Source of the DNA: a virus
Strand: one strand, 5' to 3'
Length of the DNA: 25,738 nucleotides
Virus record (IMG/VR): IMGVR_UViG_3300020473_000113
Span: 1-25,738 of that record
Part shown: positions 1 through 7,269 of the stretch, piece after piece
How positions within the stretch are numbered: the first letter of the stretch is position 1
Layout: the number at the start of each line of letters is the position of its first letter
Notes under the pieces: model-generated
What the model was told of the DNA's origin: nothing
Databases searched by the model: none
What the model saw: only the letters and a program-made list of their open reading frames with translations
Program-made: the position numbers and the translations under genes

Positions 1-25
1 TTACAACTTCAAAACTGTCTTTTCA

Positions 26-41
26 GATATCCTAGGATATC
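26..41. repeat. 16-bp perfect palindrome
   Basis: GATATCCTAGGATATC is its own reverse complement over all 16 bases. It lies in the 185-bp stretch after the operon terminator, where no convincing gene is seen. It could be a dimeric regulator's operator or a stem in RNA, though it has no loop bases. A second, shorter inverted repeat (TGATC-AAA-GATCA, 88-100) lies nearby. Confidence 0.5.
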
Positions 42-174
42 AGCAGTACAAGAGGTCTCCAAACATAAAGAGCAGTTATCCACAGCGTGATCAAAGATCA
101 TCTGAATTGTTGCTCACCCCTGCCTTGCGTTGATGTCTTAGTAGTTAGGAACCTAGTGATCCCTCAACACATGT

Positions 175-183
175 ACTATAGCA
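175..183 (-). promoter_or_regulatory. Weak extended -10 promoter candidate
   Basis: Directly after the operon terminator the minus strand reads TGCTATAGT, one mismatch from the extended -10 pattern TGnTATAAT. No convincing -35 box lies 17 nt upstream, where the sequence is CTATAC. Its position between a terminator and the next stretch of sequence makes a new start of transcription plausible, but the region is AT-rich and a chance match is possible. Confidence 0.25.
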
Positions 184-185
184 TT

Positions 186-207
186 AAAAAACCCCCTGTA
201 TAGGGGG
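186..207 (-). terminator. Rho-independent terminator of the six-gene operon
   Basis: On the minus strand, CCCCCT (207-202) pairs with AGGGGG (197-192) around a 4-nt loop, and the stem is followed directly by six T (191-186). It lies 27 nt past the stop of the 120-aa gene. This is a strong intrinsic terminator for minus-strand transcription and marks the end of the fibre transcription unit. Confidence 0.92.
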
Positions 208-234
208 CTTGTGACACTTTGTAATACTGGCACA

Positions 235-597
235 CTATTCTGCTGGTTTATCTGGTATCTTGTTAGTGTATGGTATACCACCAGCAGGAGTGATAACATA
301 ACATTCAATAAAATGATCAGCATCAACAGTCTGTGTTGATAGTGGAAACCAATCACTTGCTGTATCAACTGCTACACCCTGACCATCAAAGTCATAGAAT
401 GTATAGTGTTCAGCAAATACCTCACCAATCTCATCTTCTGGGATACTATCCTCATAGAATGTCTTTACTGTTGCTTGCTTGGCAGCAGCAAGAGTAAACC
501 AGTTGACATTATTAATGACTAGTACATATTTATTTGTTGATGCAGCATACTGTTTGACAATCTCATACAGTCGCTGTGCTCCTAGTGATACTAACAT
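235..597 (-). CDS. Small protein of unknown function at the end of the fibre operon (120 aa)
   Basis: Not recognised. The ATG overlaps the previous stop by one base (TAATG), and GGAG (608-605) lies 7 nt upstream, a good ribosome binding site that supports this start. The protein is acidic, especially EDSIPEDEIGEVFAEH near residues 49-64. It begins with a probable helix (LGAQRLYEIVKQYAA) and a hydrophobic strand (KYVLVINNV), and has aromatic patches such as HYTFYDFDG and DWFPL. No transmembrane segment, signal peptide or catalytic motif was seen. As the last gene of the unit, next to a chaperone-like gene and before the terminator, it could be a small accessory structural or assembly factor. 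Confidence 0.85.
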   Translation of the reverse strand: MLVSLGAQRLYEIVKQYAASTNKYVLVINNVNWFTLAAAKQATVKTFYEDSIPEDEIGEVFAEHYTFYDFDGQGVAVDTASDWFPLSTQTVDADHFIECYVITPAGGIPYTNKIPDKPAE

Positions 598-1574
598 TAT
601 AATTCTCCGTTTTCAATAGCATCTAATAATGCTTCAATATAATCTCTATTTACCTTTTCATCATCAGCTTTCCATGATTGTGCTAACTCTGTAGCACCCT
701 GTAAGTTTTCAGCAGGTCCATCAGATGATAGTTTAGTACGGAATGGACTGACCATAATACGCATTGAACTATTTGTAGCAGCAAGATTTTCATTACCAGT
801 AACATCCTCAACACATGATGTTCTTGCCATCATATAGAATGTCATTCGTTGAGCCAACCCTTGTAATGTATTCTCAGTGACTTTCCAGAAATGGTATGAA
901 CTGGTAAGATACTCAGAAGTAGTACCTTGATCACCAACATTGTCTGTAATTATCTGATCAACATCCAATGTCTTTCTCTTATTATACTCATCAGGAGTAA
1001 TTGGAAGTACTATATCATATGGTGTTGCAGCATTTTGTAATACAGGAATGTCTCTAATATATGATCTATACTTTTTCCACAATAGTTTATCAGCATCAGA
1101 TACAGGAGAATCCTCTAGAAGAACATAATCACTATCTTGAAGCATAAACCTTCTCAAAAGTTTAAGTTTATTCCAAGTTACTGAATTGGTACGAGCATAC
1201 TCAGTTTGTATTGCTTTCTCATACCTATTCTCTTCTACATCTCTAAACTCAATAAACTTTTCTTTTATTTGAGTAGCAAGTTGTTCAACATTATATTCAC
1301 TAGTACCAGCAGGATCAAACTCATATGATATCCACTTACCACTATTGTCATTAAAATTCTTCTTATACTTATTTCTGTGTATAGAATACGTACCATCTTT
1401 CCTAACTAAAAAAACTTCAAGCTTATCTTTGGCACTATCCCACAATGGGTATAAAAGTGGACTAATGTCAGTCTCCCAATAGGAATCAGTAATATCTTTA
1501 CGAATACCCTGATATTGGATACTTCGTTCAATCGCATTTAAATAAATGTCTGTATTTTTAGTTGCTATGCTCAT
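597..1574 (-). CDS. Tail assembly chaperone-like protein (325 aa)
   Basis: Residues about 131-192 carry the pattern of the phage tail assembly chaperone family (Phage_tail_APC type): KLLRRFMLQDSDYVLLEDSP, then LLWKKYRSYIRDIP, then IVLPITPDEY. The family signature is an SD[WY]...D-x-P segment, then W-x-x-YRxxLRD-[IL]-P and a short Pro-rich tail. Members often lie beside tail fibre genes and are thought to help fibre or tail assembly. This protein is long for the family, with about 130 extra residues before and after the motif, both probably mixed alpha/beta. The ATG lies one base after the stop of the 1897-aa gene. No clear Shine-Dalgarno is seen, so it is probably translated by re-initiation. 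Which fibre it serves is inference; the upstream adhesins are the obvious candidates. Confidence 0.78.
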   Translation of the reverse strand: MSIATKNTDIYLNAIERSIQYQGIRKDITDSYWETDISPLLYPLWDSAKDKLEVFLVRKDGTYSIHRNKYKKNFNDNSGKWISYEFDPAGTSEYNVEQLATQIKEKFIEFRDVEENRYEKAIQTEYARTNSVTWNKLKLLRRFMLQDSDYVLLEDSPVSDADKLLWKKYRSYIRDIPVLQNAATPYDIVLPITPDEYNKRKTLDVDQIITDNVGDQGTTSEYLTSSYHFWKVTENTLQGLAQRMTFYMMARTSCVEDVTGNENLAATNSSMRIMVSPFRTKLSSDGPAENLQGATELAQSWKADDEKVNRDYIEALLDAIENGEL

Positions 1575-1575
1575 T

Positions 1576-4500
1576 TTAAAATGCTTTTATTAAATATTTA
1601 GCACGATGGTATCTAGTAATCAATGCTATATTCTCCTGTGGTTGTGCAGATACAGAAACTGAAACTGGTGTTGAAGATGATAATGCAAATGTACCATCAT
1701 TAAATCTAATATTAGATTCTTTAGCAGTTACAGTTTTCCTTATCAAATTAACACCTGTGTCAGGACCACATGCACCTTCATTTCCAGGTAAGTATGCATC
1801 TATAGATGGTATGAATACATTTTGAGTAACTTCACCATATTCTATACCAAATTGACCAAATCCCCAATTATCTTCAGTAGCATTACTATTATCACCAGCA
1901 TTAGATGGTCTTGCTTGTTTAACTAAAAGATACACCCCACTTCTTCTTGCAGGATTATTCTCATCAAGAGTAACTTCAGAAGTAAACCAAGCACCATTTG
2001 CACCATCTGAAGGTGTTGCTATCTGTTGGATATCCTGATAAGTATCACTATCAGCAGAAGTATTAAACTTCAACTCTAATGGTTCTTCTGGTGGTTGTCC
2101 ACCATTACTACCAGTACCTCTAATAATATTAAATACCATCTTATTAGCAGCAGATAAATCCAATGGTCCTATTCTTAAGAATCTATCACCACCACCAGAG
2201 AATCTAAAATAATTATTTGTTGGATGACCAGTTGGTACAGTTGAATGATTTGCTAATGCAGGAAATGTTCCTGTAGCAGGAGTAATCATTTTAATATCTT
2301 CACTTGCACTATGCCACACATCAGCTTTAGATGCTGTTGATCCAGTATCTGCATCTGACCAATCTTCATTTGCAGTACCAAATCCAGGAACATCATATAC
2401 ACGACCTGCTGGTGATGTATAACCAAGTATTTGTCTTCCTCCTTCTACTACTGGATATGCAGCAACTGCAACATAACCATCCGTTCCATCACCAGCAGGA
2501 GTTGGTGCAGCACCAGCACCAGCAGCACCTCTTGATCCAACACCAACAGTAACTGTGCTTTGAATATCATCACCAGTAATAGTGAAATTTACTCTTGCAC
2601 CAGCACCACCACCGCCACCACTTTCGTTAATTTGACTTCCTTCGTAAAAAACTTTAAATCTTATCCATCCATCACCATCTCCACCTTCAGCATCATTTGC
2701 TGGTATACTACCTGCATTTAAGTATGACAATGATCCAGCACTTCTTCCAGCTTCTCCACCATCACCAGATCCAGTATTTACGTGACCTGCACCTGCCTGT
2801 CCTCCAGCACCACCATCACCAGCAGAACCTGTTCCGAAGCCACCGCCTCCTCCTCCACCGCCACCTGCGGTACAACCTGAGGAACCACCTGTTCCACCTG
2901 AAGTTCCACCTGGTGCAATAGCAGCTTGTATGAAAACTGAATTCTGATTTGGTAAACCATTACCACCATTCCAACAAGCATCAATAATACTACCACCATT
3001 ATTACCACCACCAGCAGCACCAGCACCACCGCCTCCTCCAGCTCCCATAATCCATGTTCCAGAAGCAGTTTTTAATCCTGAGGATCCACCACCACCAGCA
3101 CCAGAAGAACCATTACCCCATGCACCTGATCCTCCACCACCACCATTTGTTACACCTATACCACCACTTGTAGCACTTTCACCAGTTGTACCATCATTAA
3201 CATTCTGACCATCTTGACCTTTCTTTCCTAAAATCCATGTGAAGCTGGTAATAAACTGTGGTGCTGGATAATCACTCTCAGCTCTACCAGTCTTAGCAAA
3301 CATCTTCCTACCTTTACCACGGTCACCACCATAACCATCTTGTCCAGATCCAACACCAGTAGTAATTCTATTATAGTTATTAATACCGCCTGGTGGTAAA
3401 ACTGTAGGGCAATTACCTTTTAAATTTTTTGCTCCATGACCACCAGCACCACCAGTCATTTCAATTTCAATGTAATCAATATTTGATCCTTGAGGTATTC
3501 TAGGATCTGACATTGCATTATAACTTCCATTGGAAGTCATTGGTGCTCCACCTGCATCAGGATACCAGAAATTACCTGAACCAGGAGTTGTTGTATATGA
3601 TCCAATTCCACCACCACCCATAGCAGTTCCATCTCCTGCTGGTGCGAACCATCCCATTCCACCAGCAGATGTTTGTTCATTAGCAACACCACCTGTAGTA
3701 CCTGCTGGACCTGGATCATTTACACTAAAGTTTACACGATCATCATTTAATAATGCAGAAGGATTCCCATCACTGGCAGTAATAGTAACAACTCCACCAG
3801 CTCCACCACCTCCACCAGATTCTCCTTTTGTTCCTCCTCTACCACCTTGAAGTGTAATTGTATAGTCAACACTATTTCCACCAACAGGCAATGAGAACGT
3901 AGCAGTAACATTTCCACCATCACCACCATCAGTGTCAGATGAACCACCTCCACCGCCTGGTGCAACCATCTGATAACTATACATTGCTACAGTATCAGAT
4001 GCTGCAAGATTCTTTGAAAAACTATTACTTCCCTTTACTTCCCATATTGCATCACCATACTGATCAGGATCAGTAGAATATATTGGTTTACCACCTATTA
4101 CAGTTGGTAAATTATCAATAGACCAAACATTCGGATCTGGTGTAGTAGTAACTTCTTCATAATATCCTGCTGCCTTTTTAAGGGTGATATCACCACCAGC
4201 AGCAGTATTATTAGCAGGAGCTCCATTTTCAGGAATATATTTAAATGTATTAGTATTCCAACCATCACTTATTATTTGATGATCTCCATTATATTTCGCT
4301 GGTTCACCAGTTGTACCTGATCCTTTAACACTTATCCAATCACCAATCTCCAATCCATGATCGTCAACAGTAACTACAGTAACTTCAGTACCATCACTTG
4401 TAATAGTATCAATTCCTATTAATGGTGGCTCTGTAATCTTATACTTATAACAACCAGTTGATTGCTGCTTGACTTCTATTTCACTACCACCACTAAGTGT

Positions 4501-7269
4501 AAGCTTAAGATCATAGAGACGACAATATCCATCACCACTACCACTAAGAGGATTACCATCTGTTACAAAATATAGATCAGTCAATGAAATAGCACTACTA
4601 TTATAAAGAGTTAATGCTTTTCTACTATCATCTGCTGCTGTACCAGTTGTAGTATTACCTCCATTATATCCAAAGTCACCTTTACCATCATATCCAATTA
4701 CAATCTTAGTGACATTAGCAATAGGAGTACCAAATGTTAACTTACTCCATTTAGTATCGGTAGTAGTAAGTTCATAGAAATCTCCAGCATCACCATCAAA
4801 TGCATTTATCATTGGATAATACTCATCCAATGGTGCTTTAGTCGCATCATCCTGATCACTATAAACAGGTAAACTACTGTTACCAAAATCATCTTTCAAT
4901 GATCCACCAGAATATTCTAATACTCTATCACCGATACCAACACTATTACCATAAGTTGTCATGGCAGAACTAACTGGTCTAGTATCCATCAACGCATGAG
5001 AATGACCAAGAGCAGTGCCATCAGATGTATCTGGTTCAAAGTCTTCAATACGACCTTTAATATTGGCGTAAGTTGTGGTAAATCTATCTACACCACCTAC
5101 ATTATTTTCGTACTGTTCATCTGCCTCACTGTGTAATAGATAATGTTCGTGTTCTGGTGCTCTATTAAAAATATATTCTTCTATAGGACCAATTTTAAAC
5201 TTCTTCTCACCAGTCAAATATGAAGTAATTAATGTTTGAACACCACCATAACCACTAGTAGAAACATCACTAACATCAAAAAATTCCTGTGCATCATCAA
5301 TAACATCTTTTGATATTGTCCACTCACCTCCAATACCTCCCATTTCAGCTGAAGATCTTGCTCCAACTAAAGGTGATCCAGAACCAGAAACACCTTCACC
5401 CATACCAATTAGTTTTCTATCTCTATAATCTGGTACTTTAAACTTACCTAATAATTGTGGATAATCTGCACTATTATATGACTTTCTTATCTTAACCCTT
5501 GGATGTCCTGAAATTGTACCAGCAGTATTAGTATATGCTGGAAGAGTAGTCCAATCAATGTTCCACTGTGTAGTGGTAAATCCACTATTATTTCCTTGTG
5601 ATATTAAACTATCAACAAAATGAGGAGAATCCTGTAATGGTTCATCTTCACCATCAATGATTTTAAAAGCTCCATCAATTCTTATAGAAGCGAATCCTGC
5701 ATCTCCAGCAGAATTAGAATAATTCTCAAATTCTATCTTATGAATTGTTCCTTGAGGTACTGATCCATCGGTTACAGGAACCTTTGTATCTATCTCTGTC
5801 CATCCTGTACCATGATTTACCCAATTTAATTGAGTACTAGATGTAGGCCAAATCCTTGACCTAGTATTACCATTACCAGAAGGATCATATATTTCTACTT
5901 TATGATTATATTCAACAGTAGTATCTGGTGTCCATGTCAATCCACCTGTTCCAGTTGCTCTTCCTACTGTTTCATCTTCATCAAATCCACTTGTTGCTTG
6001 TTGTATTGTGCCAGGTGATGTAAGTTGGCTACTCCAAGTTCTTGTACCACTATTAGAAATTGGTGTCATTACCACCCCAGTACTACCAGCAGTAAAATCC
6101 AATGATTCAACAAGTGTTTGACCATTAGATAGATGAGCTATAACATTAAATCTGTAAAGATGTTTACTATTACTATTTGGTTGTGGTCCACTATAACCAT
6201 TAGTTCTAACCCAACCAGGTATACTACCTACTGGAAACGGTCTTGGTATTGCTTTTCTATCTATAGTATTTTTTACAACAGTACAACTACTTGGTAATGT
6301 GGCATTTGCACCGAATGATGTAGTAGTAGCAGGAATATTTTTCACATGCCAGTGTATTCTGTTAGGACGTGACATATTTTGCAAATACACCTCCCATGTA
6401 TCCACACTAACACCATCAGGAAGTCCACTTAGATTACCCCATGATAATTCTGGACTCCAATTCTCAGCATCAGTATATTGATAATATCCTGTAGGATTTG
6501 GATTTACTATTCCAGTTTGAGGATTAGGTTGTAAAGAAGCTGGATCAGACTCAGGAACAGTACCATAATACTTAACAGGAAGAATTGGATATGGATCCTG
6601 AGTTTGAATTAAAGTACTAGATGAAATACTCCAAGTAAGATCTACAGTGTCTGTTGCTTGACCAATAATAAATCTATGTACTGTTGTATCTTTACCAGCA
6701 GTTTTTTTATCTTGATATAATGAAGCATATTCTAAAACTACTGGAATATCTTTTTTAAAAATTGGATTACTATTAGCATCAGTACCAGCAGGAAAATCAC
6801 CTAAACCACCAACAAATGTTACTGCTGCTCCATTAGGTACAACACGTGTTTTGAATACATTACCACCAATAGTATCTACTTTCTGATACAGTTCTGCATA
6901 TAAATTACCATCATCAACAAATGTTCTATAGATTGAACCAGGAGTAGTAGCTTGAGTGAATACTATAGAATTATTATTAACAGGATTAGTCAGACTATTA
7001 GAATCTGTTGAATCATTATAAGTATTTTGTATTTTATCATATAAGTTTGGATAATCAGTTATGTTATACTCTGCTCCATCACAATATAAAAATCCCTTCT
7101 GACAATAATGAGGATCCTGAAGTGATTGATTTGGTGGGGCAGTATAACCTGTCTCTGTCTTATCTGTAGTCCACTGATTAGCAAGTACAGGAACAATAGC
7201 TCCTATGGCGACATATGAACCTTGCTTATCAGTATAAAAATTCTTGTACGTATTTCTATATGTTGCCAT
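1576..7269 (-). CDS. Large tail-collar adhesin with PEBP-like and glycine-rich domains (1897 aa)
   Basis: Regions by residue: 21-80, first half of a collar domain (GFLYCDGAEYNITDYPNLY, 59-77); about 263-392, PEBP/YbhB-like; about 428-542, a beta-sandwich ending ASIRIDGAFKI; 595-625, second collar half (ADYPQLLGKFKVPDYRDR); His-x-His pairs H707/H709 and H756/H758; about 820-940, a second copy of the beta-sandwich, starting NAFDGDAGDFYEL; about 945-1030, an HGLEIGD...YNGDH...NTFKY module; about 1105-1605, glycine-rich; about 1623-1822, jelly-roll-like; end, RAKYLIKAF, matching the other two collar proteins. The ATG overlaps the previous stop by one base and no strong Shine-Dalgarno is visible, so coupling is likely. 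It is much longer than an ordinary collar protein. The likely role is as a receptor-binding tip or large fibre (inference). Confidence 0.88.
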   Translation of the reverse strand: MATYRNTYKNFYTDKQGSYVAIGAIVPVLANQWTTDKTETGYTAPPNQSLQDPHYCQKGFLYCDGAEYNITDYPNLYDKIQNTYNDSTDSNSLTNPVNNNSIVFTQATTPGSIYRTFVDDGNLYAELYQKVDTIGGNVFKTRVVPNGAAVTFVGGLGDFPAGTDANSNPIFKKDIPVVLEYASLYQDKKTAGKDTTVHRFIIGQATDTVDLTWSISSSTLIQTQDPYPILPVKYYGTVPESDPASLQPNPQTGIVNPNPTGYYQYTDAENWSPELSWGNLSGLPDGVSVDTWEVYLQNMSRPNRIHWHVKNIPATTTSFGANATLPSSCTVVKNTIDRKAIPRPFPVGSIPGWVRTNGYSGPQPNSNSKHLYRFNVIAHLSNGQTLVESLDFTAGSTGVVMTPISNSGTRTWSSQLTSPGTIQQATSGFDEDETVGRATGTGGLTWTPDTTVEYNHKVEIYDPSGNGNTRSRIWPTSSTQLNWVNHGTGWTEIDTKVPVTDGSVPQGTIHKIEFENYSNSAGDAGFASIRIDGAFKIIDGEDEPLQDSPHFVDSLISQGNNSGFTTTQWNIDWTTLPAYTNTAGTISGHPRVKIRKSYNSADYPQLLGKFKVPDYRDRKLIGMGEGVSGSGSPLVGARSSAEMGGIGGEWTISKDVIDDAQEFFDVSDVSTSGYGGVQTLITSYLTGEKKFKIGPIEEYIFNRAPEHEHYLLHSEADEQYENNVGGVDRFTTTYANIKGRIEDFEPDTSDGTALGHSHALMDTRPVSSAMTTYGNSVGIGDRVLEYSGGSLKDDFGNSSLPVYSDQDDATKAPLDEYYPMINAFDGDAGDFYELTTTDTKWSKLTFGTPIANVTKIVIGYDGKGDFGYNGGNTTTGTAADDSRKALTLYNSSAISLTDLYFVTDGNPLSGSGDGYCRLYDLKLTLSGGSEIEVKQQSTGCYKYKITEPPLIGIDTITSDGTEVTVVTVDDHGLEIGDWISVKGSGTTGEPAKYNGDHQIISDGWNTNTFKYIPENGAPANNTAAGGDITLKKAAGYYEEVTTTPDPNVWSIDNLPTVIGGKPIYSTDPDQYGDAIWEVKGSNSFSKNLAASDTVAMYSYQMVAPGGGGGSSDTDGGDGGNVTATFSLPVGGNSVDYTITLQGGRGGTKGESGGGGGAGGVVTITASDGNPSALLNDDRVNFSVNDPGPAGTTGGVANEQTSAGGMGWFAPAGDGTAMGGGGIGSYTTTPGSGNFWYPDAGGAPMTSNGSYNAMSDPRIPQGSNIDYIEIEMTGGAGGHGAKNLKGNCPTVLPPGGINNYNRITTGVGSGQDGYGGDRGKGRKMFAKTGRAESDYPAPQFITSFTWILGKKGQDGQNVNDGTTGESATSGGIGVTNGGGGGSGAWGNGSSGAGGGGSSGLKTASGTWIMGAGGGGGAGAAGGGNNGGSIIDACWNGGNGLPNQNSVFIQAAIAPGGTSGGTGGSSGCTAGGGGGGGGGFGTGSAGDGGAGGQAGAGHVNTGSGDGGEAGRSAGSLSYLNAGSIPANDAEGGDGDGWIRFKVFYEGSQINESGGGGGAGARVNFTITGDDIQSTVTVGVGSRGAAGAGAAPTPAGDGTDGYVAVAAYPVVEGGRQILGYTSPAGRVYDVPGFGTANEDWSDADTGSTASKADVWHSASEDIKMITPATGTFPALANHSTVPTGHPTNNYFRFSGGGDRFLRIGPLDLSAANKMVFNIIRGTGSNGGQPPEEPLELKFNTSADSDTYQDIQQIATPSDGANGAWFTSEVTLDENNPARRSGVYLLVKQARPSNAGDNSNATEDNWGFGQFGIEYGEVTQNVFIPSIDAYLPGNEGACGPDTGVNLIRKTVTAKESNIRFNDGTFALSSSTPVSVSVSAQPQENIALITRYHRAKYLIKAF
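2450..3965 (-). repeat. Glycine-rich (polyglycine-II-like) region of the 1897-aa protein
   Basis: Residues about 1105-1605 are dominated by Gly runs such as APGGGGGSSD, GESGGGGGAGG, MTGGAGGHGAK, WIMGAGGGGGAGAAGGG and a run of nine Gly at residues 1469-1477. The runs are separated by short non-Gly segments, some ending in hydrophobic or aromatic strands (IDYIEIEM, FTWILGKK). The gp38 adhesins of phages S16 and T2, and the ALK glycine-rich domain, fold such sequence into packed polyglycine-II helices. The DNA here is a low-complexity CC-rich tract on the plus strand, but Gly codons are mixed (GGT, GGC, GGA), so it is not a simple repeat. Confidence 0.8.
6090..6483 (-). other. PEBP/YbhB-like domain encoded inside the collar protein
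   Basis: Residues about 263-392 follow the order of conserved motifs in the PEBP/YbhB family: NWSPELSW (family: N-x-SP-x-LxW), then HWHVKNIPATT (family: HWVV-x-N-[IL]-PA-x-T), then NGYSGPQP (family: GYxGPxPP), then KHLYRFNVIAH (family: HRYxFxVxA). The pocket residues H306 and H370 and the GYSGPQP loop (358-364) are kept. The DPDAP motif that normally precedes HW is replaced by LQNMSRP, so anion or lipid-head-group binding may be altered. PEBP proteins normally stand alone, bind phosphate-bearing ligands or regulate kinases. Inside a tail protein a ligand- or receptor-binding role is a guess. Confidence 0.7.

Noticed and set aside
9-101. Minus-strand ORF of 30 codons with a CSLCLETSC motif
   Set aside because: No Shine-Dalgarno at proper spacing, very short, and it contains the palindrome. 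Not supported enough to list as a gene, only mentioned as an observation.
1-185. Possible tRNA in the intergenic stretch
   Set aside because: GGTTCC-like sequence is present on the minus strand, but no cloverleaf with acceptor and anticodon stems could be built by eye.
153-368. Minus-strand open frame of 71 codons crossing the terminator
   Set aside because: It overlaps the better-supported 120-aa gene in another frame, runs through the terminator hairpin and lacks a ribosome binding site.
2331-3965. Several open frames on both strands of 60-106 codons overlapping the glycine-rich coding region
   Set aside because: They read the CC-rich low-complexity tract in other frames, giving His/Gln-, Pro- or Leu/Val-rich strings. 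They have no ribosome binding sites and are fully covered by the 1897-aa gene.
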